Shown here one piece after another: positions 44,960 to 53,876 of a DNA stretch of 64,000 nucleotides. The notes under the pieces were generated by a model. That model was not told the origin of the DNA, searched no databases, and saw nothing but the letters and a program-made list of their open reading frames with translations. Position 1 is the first letter of the stretch, and the number at the start of each line of letters is the position of its first letter. This stretch comes from Alteromonas sp. IB21 (GTDB taxonomy: Bacteria; Pseudomonadota; Gammaproteobacteria; Enterobacterales; Alteromonadaceae). The stretch spans positions 1 through 64,000 of the forward strand of contig NZ_JAEFCD010000026.1 in assembly GCF_016405965.1 (NCBI RefSeq), written 5' to 3'. The translations under genes and the position numbers were made by a program.

Positions 44960-46504
44960 TTAAGAGGCCACGGGGGCCTCGTCTTTTTTCTGCGCTTTAA
45001 CGTGATACATTATTTTATCCGCTTTATCCAGCAAACTGGTTAAATCCTTACATCGCTCTTGAGTGATATAGGCGCCAACACTGGCTGTTACGGGTATAAC
45101 ATAGTTATCTGTTCTAATGTCTCTGCCATTCAAACTAACTTCTACGCGAGCCGCTAAACGCTCCGACTGCCCTTCACTGTAACAATGACTCAACACCACA
45201 AATTCGTCACCACCCAAACGACCAACTGCATCCTGTTCTCGACATCGACTCTTTAAAATCTTGGCAATAACCTGAAGCACTTTATCTCCGGCATGGTGAC
45301 CATATTGATCGTTGATTTCCTTGAAATGATCAACATCAATAAAGAGAAGCGTAAGGTACCCTCGCTCCTTGTTGTAAGTAGACAACATAGTATTCGCCAT
45401 GCTTTCCCAGCCGCTGCGATTGAGCACGTTACACAAAGCATCTGTCGAAGCTCGCTTAAAAGCTCCCACTCTATCATCGTCTAGTTTTTTTACTTTTCTG
45501 CATGTCGCCATCGCAAAAATAAACGCTTCCAGCGTGATACCAACAACCAGACCGTATCGATACATAAATTCTGACGTGTCTACAAAGACCAAACGGAAAA
45601 GCATGGTGAGCACCATTACCGCGATGCCAGTCATAACAAGGGCTGAGCAGTGAACTTTTCGATACGTGGCATATACGCAACTTGATAGCGTACCTGTCAT
45701 AGTGATTAGCGTTATCAGACTCAGCATGTGATTAACAAGTGCTGCCCCACTGTAAGGAAGTACGAGTTGCAACAGAGATAACGCTAAAGCTGTATTCGCC
45801 ATTCCAAGTAAGAAATGACGCTGCCAACCCATTAATAACACTTTGAAATCGAGTAGTTGATCAAGAAATCTAACAGCAGCAAAAACAGTGAGCCCAGCAA
45901 ACAACAAAATAAGCTTAAAATTGGAAAAAAGACTTATATCGGGGAAAACAATGTTTAACAGTCCCTCTTGAAGGGAAAAAAAAATGGCCGCACTGAACAC
46001 GTAAAAACTGTAGGAATAAAAGCCATAGTTGCGCATGCTGCTTCCTAACATGCCTACGTAAAGCACAAGCGCGAAGCAAAAACCAATAAACAAGCTCATG
46101 GTAAGGGTGTGAATAGAAGAAAATCTTTGATAATCGGCTAGCGTAGAGACATTTAACGTTAAAAACCTTTCAACTTGAGAGCTTAAGTCTAAGTAAAATA
46201 GCTTATTTGATGGGTCGAGCGGGTAAGCTTCAAAAGCGCCAGGGAGGGCGGAGATTTTGCGCATGTCCTTATCATATAGCTGATTGAACGAGATGAAATT
46301 ATCAGAAAAATAAAGTATGTGGGGCGAGTCAATATCACAGACAAAAGAAAAACGCTGCTGCCCCGCCTCTACCGGCACCTTAGCGGTAATAGCAAACCCA
46401 TCTTCTCCGGCCATTTCACATGCAGCGAACCCTTGAAAACTAACGACTAATAGTCCGAGGCAAAGCCATAAGCGGGAAAAAACGTTTGAGACATTACTTG
46501 TCAT
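44960..46504 (-). CDS. 7-span diguanylate cyclase with inhibitory site
   Basis: Membrane cyclase (514 aa): signal peptide ending near GFAAC, periplasmic segment (about 25-120), seven spans (about 125-330, DISM-like), and GGDEF (about 345-505) with intact GGDEF at about 431-435. RxxD (REQD) lies five residues before it, so product inhibition is likely. Makes cyclic-di-GMP. Start at ATG 46504 (AGGA 8-9 bases upstream); another ATG at 46546 is less likely. Directly downstream of the BLUF-EAL gene (195-base gap). Confidence 0.9.
   Translation of the reverse strand: MTSNVSNVFSRLWLCLGLLVVSFQGFAACEMAGEDGFAITAKVPVEAGQQRFSFVCDIDSPHILYFSDNFISFNQLYDKDMRKISALPGAFEAYPLDPSNKLFYLDLSSQVERFLTLNVSTLADYQRFSSIHTLTMSLFIGFCFALVLYVGMLGSSMRNYGFYSYSFYVFSAAIFFSLQEGLLNIVFPDISLFSNFKLILLFAGLTVFAAVRFLDQLLDFKVLLMGWQRHFLLGMANTALALSLLQLVLPYSGAALVNHMLSLITLITMTGTLSSCVYATYRKVHCSALVMTGIAVMVLTMLFRLVFVDTSEFMYRYGLVVGITLEAFIFAMATCRKVKKLDDDRVGAFKRASTDALCNVLNRSGWESMANTMLSTYNKERGYLTLLFIDVDHFKEINDQYGHHAGDKVLQVIAKILKSRCREQDAVGRLGGDEFVVLSHCYSEGQSERLAARVEVSLNGRDIRTDNYVIPVTASVGAYITQERCKDLTSLLDKADKIMYHVKAQKKDEAPVAS
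44964..44989 (+). terminator. argP terminator inside the cyclase 3' coding region
   Basis: GAGGCC / GGCCTC stem (loop ACGGG) followed by GTCTTTTTT, 11 bases after the argP stop. On the minus strand these bases encode the last residues of the cyclase (DEAPVAS plus stop). Confidence 0.78.
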
Positions 46505-46698
46505 AAATGAATTCCTACCGGTACTACTGCCAAATCCGTGTAGCAAGCATATCCCTGTAAAACATCACATAAGGAGTGTTATGCACCGCGGGTCTTAATG
46601 ATAAATTTAATACCTGTAAAGCCTAGTTGAGAAATTAGAAAACACAGCAAAATCTCACCAAAGGTTAACTCAGCGGCTAGGTTTGATAAGGTTTCCTG

Positions 46699-47889
46699 CT
46701 AGAGAGTTTCGCCGCCATCCACCTTAAATTTGACCTCTGCAATACCGTTAAGACAAGGCTTTGCAAATAAAAACCCTTGGAATCTTTGCACGCCTATGTG
46801 TTGTAACCACAACCACTCTTCTATTGTCTCTACCCCCTCAACGACAAGCGGAATCCCCATTGCATTAGCAAACTCTAACACCGCTTCAGTAATAGCTTGC
46901 CGATGGCCATTCTCGTGAATTCCTGTGGTAATTTTTCTGTCTAACTTTATTTTGTCTGGGGAAAAGTCAGCAAGCAGCGATAGCCCTGCGTAGCCGGCGC
47001 CAAAATCGTCTATCGCAATTTTAATGCCGCGAGACCGAACGCGCTCAACGGCTTCGAAAAAAGCGTCGTTCTCTTTGATTATTTCTGTTTCTGTCACCTC
47101 CAGCACTAACTGTTCTGGCTTGAGTCCACTTTCTCCTAGTAACTTACATAAATATTCGCCTACATCGGGCAAGTAAGTCATTGCGCCGGGACATAAATTA
47201 ATAGAAAGTGACTGGGATGGGTTGAGTAACTTCGCTCCTTGAGCAATAGCAATGGCTTTGCTTTCAAGGTCAAACTTATACTTCTCTTCACCGTCTAAAC
47301 AATCGAGGATCGCTTCAGGAAATTCGCCATCGTCACTTCTTATCAAGGCTTCTAATGACGTAATTTTGCCTTTAAAGGTATCGATGATTGGCTGAAACGC
47401 AAATTGGATGTGTGAGTTCTCAAACTGAGCAATCGAGGTAGCGGCAGTTGTTATCTTAGCACTTATACTCTTGCGTTCTGAATCGCTCAAACAGTTACGC
47501 CACCTTCCAGAGGCAAAGCTGTTTAATAGCGCAAACATTCTCCCCTCTCGATTAAGTGTGAGGTCTGGTGGTAGCCAGTAGCAACGACTGCCTTCATTCA
47601 CCGTCAGCGCTCTCAATAACCATTCACCAAAGTCTCTTTTATGAACGACAAGTTCAGTCACCTTGACGATATTGGTATGCCGGCTGTCTCCTTTGATGTG
47701 TTCGTAAAGCGCGTGAACGACGTCACTCTTCCCTTCAAGTACCTGAAAAAAATATTCACCATCAAACAGCAAGATACCTGTAATGTTGTTTTCTCGATTA
47801 AAAGGTATAGAGTCTGATGTGATCTTGAGTAAGTCATCCTCACTAAACTTTGCTGTTGCCTTGCTTCTATAAACCAGCTGTTTAAGCAC
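46699..47889 (-). CDS. BLUF photoreceptor fused to EAL phosphodiesterase
   Basis: Blue-light-sensing cyclic-di-GMP phosphodiesterase (396 aa). BLUF domain (about 1-95) binds FAD: LVYRSK (Tyr7), NNITGILLF (Asn) and YFFQVLEG (Gln) are the key flavin/H-bond residues, with DFGEWLL providing the Trp. EAL domain (about 150-390): EAL at about 180, NLCPGA, LEVTETEI, DDFGAGYAGLSLL, IKLD and QGFLFAKP, so catalysis looks intact. Start GTG 47889 gives MLKQLVYRSK, as in E. coli YcgF/BluF; GTG 47907 is possible. Upstream neighbour of a cyclase. Confidence 0.93.
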   Translation of the reverse strand: MLKQLVYRSKATAKFSEDDLLKITSDSIPFNRENNITGILLFDGEYFFQVLEGKSDVVHALYEHIKGDSRHTNIVKVTELVVHKRDFGEWLLRALTVNEGSRCYWLPPDLTLNREGRMFALLNSFASGRWRNCLSDSERKSISAKITTAATSIAQFENSHIQFAFQPIIDTFKGKITSLEALIRSDDGEFPEAILDCLDGEEKYKFDLESKAIAIAQGAKLLNPSQSLSINLCPGAMTYLPDVGEYLCKLLGESGLKPEQLVLEVTETEIIKENDAFFEAVERVRSRGIKIAIDDFGAGYAGLSLLADFSPDKIKLDRKITTGIHENGHRQAITEAVLEFANAMGIPLVVEGVETIEEWLWLQHIGVQRFQGFLFAKPCLNGIAEVKFKVDGGETL

Positions 47890-48055
47890 TAATGCTGCCC
47901 CGCTCACTTTATGTTACTACTTTCCATGTGGTGGATTTACCATGCATTGAATGGTATGCAGCCAGGTTTTGTTCCTGTCGACACTATTCCAGTATAGACA
48001 TGACTTAGCCAACTCTCCAACGTAAATTGACACGTCTACAGCAGTGACGGGAGTT

Positions 48056-48367
48056 CTAGCGTCTTTCTATCGCTGGAATTTCTAAGTACGCGTCTGGATC
48101 TGACGCTTTCAATGCATCGAGCTTTCGTTTTCTGTCGGCACGTTCTTCAATGGTTTCGCCAAACACGTTTATGTGCAGGTCGGCAATTAACGTTTTCGCT
48201 TCTTCCTTAGTGAGCAGCCCCATTAATTCGCCCGCGTGCATAAAGCCTTGCACTCTGTATTTGTCTGTATCGACGTTTTTACCCGCTTTACTTGCCAAAT
48301 ATAAACGCATTAACTGCGTTGTACATGCGTCTACAAAACGCGCTTTGTCACTCTGACTGGACATCAT
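48056..48367 (-). CDS. Small conserved-looking hypothetical protein
   Basis: Soluble protein of 103 aa, not recognised. It is mainly helical and charged (SDKARFVDACTTQLMRLYLASKAGKN, HAGELMGLLTKEEAKTLIADLHINVFGETIEERADRKRKL). There is no signal or membrane span. Single gene, with nothing in the neighbours that names it. I call it real on the clean frame and amino acid composition; the function is unknown. Confidence 0.6.
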   Translation of the reverse strand: MMSSQSDKARFVDACTTQLMRLYLASKAGKNVDTDKYRVQGFMHAGELMGLLTKEEAKTLIADLHINVFGETIEERADRKRKLDALKASDPDAYLEIPAIERR

Positions 48368-48634
48368 TCTATTCCTTTAAGACAGACGCTAAAACTCTAC
48401 CTTAGCGAGTTTCAGCGTATATTGATAGATAACTACGTATGTTAGATGACACGTTTAACTGCCTTATTTACAATAATTTTCAACTAAAGTTCATTGGTAC
48501 AAATGCCGCATGAGACCTACGCTTAAGCAGGTGAACTGACCTTTATGTGCGTGTTCATAGCAGCCAGTCCGCCAAAGGTGTTAGAGAGTTAGTCTTTCTA
48601 TGAAGTCACGGTGAAAAGGTAAGTGAGCTCCGTT

Positions 48635-49102
48635 ATGCAATTAAGAAAAGCAATCGTTTTATTCGCTGTTTTGACATTGTCCCCATTTACTTATGCTACA
48701 GACGCTGGACATCATTGGCAGACAACACCCCACCATTTATCTGCATTGGTAGGTACGACCTATACCAAAGAGTGCGGAAACGCATTCACATTAGGTATCG
48801 ACTACGAATACCGTGTGAGCGACTTTTTAGGTGTGGGGTTTGTTGCAGAGTACGCTTATGAAGATTTAGATGCGTATACTTATCTACTGGTTGCAGACCT
48901 TCACATCACTAACAACTTTATTGCACAAATTGGCCCCGGGGTGGAATTTCACGGCAGTCATAAAATGGAGGTGGCTCGTTTAGGCTTTTTGTACGAGTTT
49001 GAAGTATCTGGCTTTACCATCTCGCCGCAGCTTCATTACGACTACCACCGAAACCACAAAAGCGCTGTTGTTGCAGGGCTTGCGATTGGTATGTCGTTTT
49101 AA
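48635..49102 (+). CDS. Predicted small outer-membrane beta-barrel protein
   Basis: Exported protein of 155 aa. Signal peptide (1-21) ends at FTYA. The mature part alternates polar and hydrophobic residues with aromatic ends (TFTLGIDYEYRVSDFLGVGFVAEYAYE, ARLGFLYEFEVSGFTISPQLHYDYHRN) and ends in AIGMSF with terminal Phe, typical of outer-membrane barrels with perhaps eight strands. Function is not inferable. Start may be ATG 48635 or GTG 48623. Its 3' end overlaps the convergent flavoprotein gene by 4 bases. Confidence 0.7.
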   Translation: MQLRKAIVLFAVLTLSPFTYATDAGHHWQTTPHHLSALVGTTYTKECGNAFTLGIDYEYRVSDFLGVGFVAEYAYEDLDAYTYLLVADLHITNNFIAQIGPGVEFHGSHKMEVARLGFLYEFEVSGFTISPQLHYDYHRNHKSAVVAGLAIGMSF

Positions 49103-50280
49103 ACCACCTGCCCCGCTGCCCAGCCACTGCTCCAAGCCCATTGGAAATTAAAGCCACCTAGCCAACCGGTAACGTCAACCACTTCGCCAATAAAGAAGAG
49201 GCCTTCCACGTTTTTAGCCATCATGGTTTTAGACGATAACTCGTTGGTATCTACCCCACCTATGGTGACCTCGGCAGTGCGATAACCTTCTGTACCGTTG
49301 GGTTTTACCTGCCAATTCTCAAGCGTGTCAGCAATGGCATCACATTCCCCATGAGTAAGCTGTTTAATCGGTACGTTGCGCCAATTATGGTATTCAATAA
49401 AGCTTTGCACCATACGCTTTGGGAACACTTTGTTAAGGCAGGTAGCCAGCAGGGCATCGGGGGTTTCAGTACGTGCGGTTTGTATAAGCGCCGTGGCGTC
49501 GTCATTGGGCAGCGTATTAATACTTAAGCTGTCACCCGCCTCCCAATAGCTGGAAATTTGAAGCATAGCCGGGCCGCTTAAGCCACGGTGAGTAAACAGC
49601 ATGGCTTCTTTAAACGTGGTGTCGTTACAGCTTGCGTATACGTCTACTGCAATACCGCTCAGTTCGGCCAGTGTCTCTTTGTCTTTATCGTGCAAAGTAA
49701 ATGGCACGAGGGCTGCCCGGGTAGGTAAAACCTTCAGACCAAATTGCTCGGCAATTTTGTAACCAAACGGGGTGGCACCAAGCTTTGGCATACTCAAACC
49801 GCCAGTCGCAATAACCAGCGACTCGCACTCATAATCCCCATTTGTAGTTGAAAGTAAGTACCCACTTTCTGTTTTCTCTACGCTTAAAATTTCACAGCGG
49901 GTAGTAATGGTAACGCCCGCTTTGTTACATTCATTAAGTAGTAAGTCAACGATGTCTTTGGCGCTATCATCACAAAATAATTGGCCCAATGTCTTTTCAT
50001 GATAGGCAATGCCATGTTCTGCCACTAAACCAATAAAGTCCCATTGGGTATAGCGGCTAAGCGCCGACTTACAAAAATGGGGGTTTTGCGATAGAAAGTT
50101 TTCAGGCCCCGCATACATATTGGTAAAGTTACAGCGACCACCGCCCGACATAAGAATTTTACGCCCAACTTTTTTGGCATGGTCGAGCACTTCTACACTG
50201 CGCCCGCGCGCGCCTGCCTGAGCTGCACAAAAAAGCCCAGCTGCGCCGGCCCCAATCACTATAACATCGCGCTTAATCAC
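49099..50280 (-). CDS. HI0933/BaiN-family flavoprotein
   Basis: FAD-dependent oxidoreductase-like protein of 393 aa, of the HI0933/YhiN/BaiN group. Visible: VIGAGAAGLFCAAQAGARGRSVEVLD (FAD Rossmann), KKVGRKILMSGGGRCNFTN (family signature), and TGWLGGFNFQWAWSSGWAAG at the C-terminus. Relatives' reactions are mostly unknown. Its start lies within the end of the ABC ATPase gene (8-base overlap), so it is the last gene of the Fur-box iron operon. A reductive role for iron is inference. Confidence 0.85.
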   Translation of the reverse strand: MIKRDVIVIGAGAAGLFCAAQAGARGRSVEVLDHAKKVGRKILMSGGGRCNFTNMYAGPENFLSQNPHFCKSALSRYTQWDFIGLVAEHGIAYHEKTLGQLFCDDSAKDIVDLLLNECNKAGVTITTRCEILSVEKTESGYLLSTTNGDYECESLVIATGGLSMPKLGATPFGYKIAEQFGLKVLPTRAALVPFTLHDKDKETLAELSGIAVDVYASCNDTTFKEAMLFTHRGLSGPAMLQISSYWEAGDSLSINTLPNDDATALIQTARTETPDALLATCLNKVFPKRMVQSFIEYHNWRNVPIKQLTHGECDAIADTLENWQVKPNGTEGYRTAEVTIGGVDTNELSSKTMMAKNVEGLFFIGEVVDVTGWLGGFNFQWAWSSGWAAGQVV

Positions 50281-51313
50281 GGCTATCCTTTGGAAACACC
50301 GCTAGCGGGTGCGAAGTAATAAGCTGAACAAAAGCGCGGGTGCCCGGCTTAATAGCATTTTCGTGACTTACACGTACTTTAAGCTCGTCACCACTATCTA
50401 ACATAACCGCGTACAAACGGCTTTCGCCTTCATAGCGCACCCATTCTACCGTGCAGTTGGTCTCACTAAGCGTAGCGTCTAGGCTTAAATCGTCAGGGCG
50501 CACCAGCAAATCTACATTGCCATTTGCCCCTTGCAGCGGTGTTCCTGGTACGTTACCAATTTCAGTAACGACAGTTTTGTCTGGATTTGCTTCACTAGCA
50601 TCAAATGTTGCGCTCAAGAAACTAGCTTCGCCCATAAAGCGCGCCACAAATCGGCTGGCTGGCGAAGAATAACAGGCTTCTGGCGTGTCTAATTGCTCTA
50701 ACACGCCTTTATTTAGAATACCTATCCTATCACCTACACTAAGCGCTTCTTCTTGGTCATGGGTAACCCAAATAGCGGGCACGCCTGCTTTTTTAAGCGC
50801 ATCGCGAATTTCCCAGCGCAAACTGTCTTTAAGGGCGGCATCTAAGTTTGAAAGCGGTTCGTCAAGCAGTACATAGGCCGGCTCGTGGGCCAACGTTCTT
50901 GCCAACGCCACGCGCTGCTTTTGCCCGCCAGATAATCGCGCAGGTTTGGCATCACGAAAGTTATCTAGCCCTAATAGTGCTAACCAGTGATCAGCAAGCT
51001 TCGTATCTTTTAAACGGAAACACACATTCTGCTGAACCGTGAGGTGAGGAAAAAGCGCAAAATCTTGAAACACCATGCCCACGTTACGTTTTTCAGGTGG
51101 AACATGCTTGCTAGACGTACTTTGCCATTTGCCTAGACTCATTGCACCCTCAGAAATAGGAATAAGCCCTGCAAGCGCTTGCAAAATAGTCGTTTTACCG
51201 CAGCCGGTTGGTCCAACCAACATAAGGATTTCGTCTTGACCAAGTTCAAGATTTAACTTGTCGACAACGCGGGTAGACCCATAATTCACTGACAAATTAC
51301 TAACACTTAGCAT
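50273..51313 (-). CDS. fbpC: Iron(III) ABC transporter ATPase
   Basis: ABC importer ATPase (346 aa) of the FbpC/AfuC ferric-iron family. P-loop GPTGCGKTTILQAL, signature LSGGQKQRVALARTLA, Walker B YVLLDEPLSNLDA, switch His in WVTHDQEEAL. A C-terminal TOBE-like regulatory region (about 240-346) follows. Energises ferric-iron uptake through FbpB. The start overlaps the permease stop by one base. Family assignment rests on the neighbours and FbpC-like length; closely related putrescine/sulfate ATPases cannot be excluded from this gene alone. Confidence 0.92.
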   Translation of the reverse strand: MLSVSNLSVNYGSTRVVDKLNLELGQDEILMLVGPTGCGKTTILQALAGLIPISEGAMSLGKWQSTSSKHVPPEKRNVGMVFQDFALFPHLTVQQNVCFRLKDTKLADHWLALLGLDNFRDAKPARLSGGQKQRVALARTLAHEPAYVLLDEPLSNLDAALKDSLRWEIRDALKKAGVPAIWVTHDQEEALSVGDRIGILNKGVLEQLDTPEACYSSPASRFVARFMGEASFLSATFDASEANPDKTVVTEIGNVPGTPLQGANGNVDLLVRPDDLSLDATLSETNCTVEWVRYEGESRLYAVMLDSGDELKVRVSHENAIKPGTRAFVQLITSHPLAVFPKDSRD

Positions 51314-52836
51314 TACGAACGATCATCCTCAGTAACGGTAAATTGGGCTTTTCTTTCGCCCGAAAGCATAAGGATTAACCCCACGCCTGATAATAAAACT
51401 AATAACAACCCCGGTACGGCGGCACGACCAAAATAACCAGCCTCATACACACGCCACATATAAGTGGCTAAGGTTTCGAACCCCGTTGGCCCAAGCATTA
51501 AGGTAGCGGGAAGCTCTCGCATGGCCTCTAAAAACACTAAGGCTGCGCCGGCTATCATACCACGTAGAGTGAGCGGCAGCGTAACCCGCATAAAGGCTTC
51601 CCGCGGGCTAGCACCGAGTACACGGGCCGCCTTTACTAGACCTGAATCGATGTTTTCGGCAGTACTTCTTACGCTACCCACCGCAAGTGGAATAAAGCGC
51701 AGCACGTAAGCCATCACCAGCAAGCTCAGGGTTTGATAAAGGGCTGGCAGGTATGTAAGCCCAACGTAAACTAGCGCCGTCCCCATAACAATACCGGGTA
51801 CACCAAAGCCAAAATAAGTAATGCGTTCCATAAAGCGCCCCGCTTTGCCGGCAATCGCGGCATGAGCGACAGGAATAGCAAGTAATACGGCAACAATGGC
51901 TGCAATGAAAGACGCATGGGCTGAATTCCATGCGTAGCTTAACTCGAACCCTCCGGTGCCTTCACGTATTAGCCAGAGGGTAAAAATGGCTAACGGAAGC
52001 ACAATAGCTAACAGCACTATCGGCATAGTAGCGAGCAACATAAGGTTGCGCTGCCATCGTGCTGGAAATAGCGATAAATGCCTGCCAGGTCGTTCTTGGG
52101 CTCCACTAACACGGCTCTCGATAAATAGGATGAGCCCTACAATAACCATAAGCTGCAAGCTTAGCATGGCCGCTTGGCTTAAGCCGAACGCGTTGTATTC
52201 AACAAAGATCACGCGGGTAAACGTGTCGAAGCCCATAATGGCCGGCGTGCCAAAGTCGGACAATGCATAAAGCGCAGCAAGTAAAGCGCCTGCCGCTACG
52301 CTATTGACGACTCGAGGCAACACTACGCGCCATAGGCTAGCACCTAGCGATAAACCTAACGTGCGGGCAGCATTCACCAAGCTTGCATCTAAACTTAACA
52401 GGCTAGAACGGGTGGTCATCATCACAAAGGGGTAAGTGTAAAGGCTCATTACTAACGCAGAGCCCCACAATCCGCTGATGGGCGGCGTGGTAATACCTAA
52501 TATATTTTCTATTTCACCGCCTCTGCCAAATGAGAAGTACATCGCAAACGCACCGATATAACTGGGTAGTGCCAGTGGCGCGGCAAGCAGAATTAGCCAA
52601 AAACGCTTGAACGGCATTTGCACATAGGCAGTAAGAAAGGCAAGAGGGACACCAATAAGCACCGACCCAATTATGGTAAGTACCACCAGTGAAATGGTGT
52701 TACCTAAAACCCGCAGGTTATGGGTATCGAAAAGCTGCGCACTGTCTTGGGCTAAAGAAAACAAAACGCCGACGGGCAGTAAAGCCATCAGCGCAATAAG
52801 CAGTGCCAGTGGATACGACTTTGGCCAGTTTGTCAC
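51313..52836 (-). CDS. fbpB: Iron(III) ABC transporter permease (fused dimer)
   Basis: Inner-membrane permease of 507 aa with two tandem binding-protein-dependent transport domains (about 12 spans), as in FbpB/HitB. The EAA loops are visible: ASLVNAARTLGLSLGASLWRVVLPRV in the first half, DSGLVKAARVLGASPREAFMRVTLPLTLRG in the second. Carries Fe3+ delivered by the binding protein. It overlaps the binding-protein gene by 4 bases (ATGA) and the ATPase gene by one base. Confidence 0.94.
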   Translation of the reverse strand: MTNWPKSYPLALLIALMALLPVGVLFSLAQDSAQLFDTHNLRVLGNTISLVVLTIIGSVLIGVPLAFLTAYVQMPFKRFWLILLAAPLALPSYIGAFAMYFSFGRGGEIENILGITTPPISGLWGSALVMSLYTYPFVMMTTRSSLLSLDASLVNAARTLGLSLGASLWRVVLPRVVNSVAAGALLAALYALSDFGTPAIMGFDTFTRVIFVEYNAFGLSQAAMLSLQLMVIVGLILFIESRVSGAQERPGRHLSLFPARWQRNLMLLATMPIVLLAIVLPLAIFTLWLIREGTGGFELSYAWNSAHASFIAAIVAVLLAIPVAHAAIAGKAGRFMERITYFGFGVPGIVMGTALVYVGLTYLPALYQTLSLLVMAYVLRFIPLAVGSVRSTAENIDSGLVKAARVLGASPREAFMRVTLPLTLRGMIAGAALVFLEAMRELPATLMLGPTGFETLATYMWRVYEAGYFGRAAVPGLLLVLLSGVGLILMLSGERKAQFTVTEDDRS

Positions 52837-53867
52837 AGTACGCCGACTTCCCTCATTAAATTAAGAGTGGGGCGTAAATCAGCCAGTTTGCGAAGGTCCA
52901 TTTCTGGAGGAGAGAGCGTACTCAAACTTGCTAAGCCCTGCGGCTGTTCAACGCCCTGAACAAGCGGTATTTCGTAGGCTTCACGAGCAAGATACGACTG
53001 CACCTCTTGTGATAGCAAATAGCGAATAAAGTTAACCGGTAAGTCGCCGTCACTTAACGCGACAATACCCGACGCGTTTACTAAGCAACCCGCATCGCCC
53101 TTGGTGTATGCTAGCGCTACATTGGCATCGGGCTTGCCTGATTTAAGACGCAGCGTGTAATAGTGATTGGCAAAACCGATGTCCACTTCTCCACGCTCAA
53201 CGCCCATTACCACGCCAAGTTCACCAGCATATTTTTTAGAATGCTTGTTAATGCCTTTGAGCCAGGCTTTTGTCGCCTTATCACCCTCTAAAATGCGCAT
53301 TGCCGTAACAAATGATTGGAACGACGAATAAGCGGGTGCCCAACCAATTTTTAAATCGCTGTCAGCCAGCGCCATTACGCTTTCTGGTATCTGCTCTGGC
53401 TTAACGCGCTTGGTGTTATATGGCAAGGTTCTTACTCGGCCGGTGACGGGCGACCAACTTGGGTACTGAAAATCTTCGCGCAGCTGCGAACGTAAATCGT
53501 TAGGTAAAGGCTTAGCAGCGCCTGCGTCGGTGACAACCCCAATTGAACCGGTATCCACCGCCCAGAAAAGGTCGGCGCGTTTTACGCCAGCTTTTGTTTC
53601 CGCAACAATGGTATTTGCCAGTGCTGCCGAACCGCCCCGTCTAACCTTCAAGTTCAGCTTAGGGTTGCGCTTTTCAATGGCTTTTAGAACATTCTCGTAC
53701 AGCCCGCCTTCACCACGCCCTAAATACAAGGTGAGATCACCTTCTAATTTGGGCAATGATTCAACTGACACGCTGCCTGTTTGCGTCATTGCCTTTGCAA
53801 GACCAACGGGCAAAGCTGATAAAGCACCCGCTGCCGCTAAGCCCTGTAAGAATGTTCTTCGTTGCAT
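52833..53867 (-). CDS. fbpA: Ferric-iron binding protein with Tat-type signal
   Basis: Periplasmic binding protein (344 aa) of the FbpA/transferrin-like group. The leader MQRRTFLQGLAAAGALSALP has the twin-arginine pattern RRTFLQG, so it may be exported folded by Tat. Mature features: GDLTLYLGRGEGGLYENVLKAIEKRNPKLNLKVRRGGSAALANTI (SAALA cleft motif), FANHYYTLRLK (tyrosine pair expected at the iron site). Binds Fe3+ and feeds FbpB. Nine bases after the preceding gene. Confidence 0.92.
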   Translation of the reverse strand: MQRRTFLQGLAAAGALSALPVGLAKAMTQTGSVSVESLPKLEGDLTLYLGRGEGGLYENVLKAIEKRNPKLNLKVRRGGSAALANTIVAETKAGVKRADLFWAVDTGSIGVVTDAGAAKPLPNDLRSQLREDFQYPSWSPVTGRVRTLPYNTKRVKPEQIPESVMALADSDLKIGWAPAYSSFQSFVTAMRILEGDKATKAWLKGINKHSKKYAGELGVVMGVERGEVDIGFANHYYTLRLKSGKPDANVALAYTKGDAGCLVNASGIVALSDGDLPVNFIRYLLSQEVQSYLAREAYEIPLVQGVEQPQGLASLSTLSPPEMDLRKLADLRPTLNLMREVGVL

Positions 53868-53876
53868 ACCCCTTCC

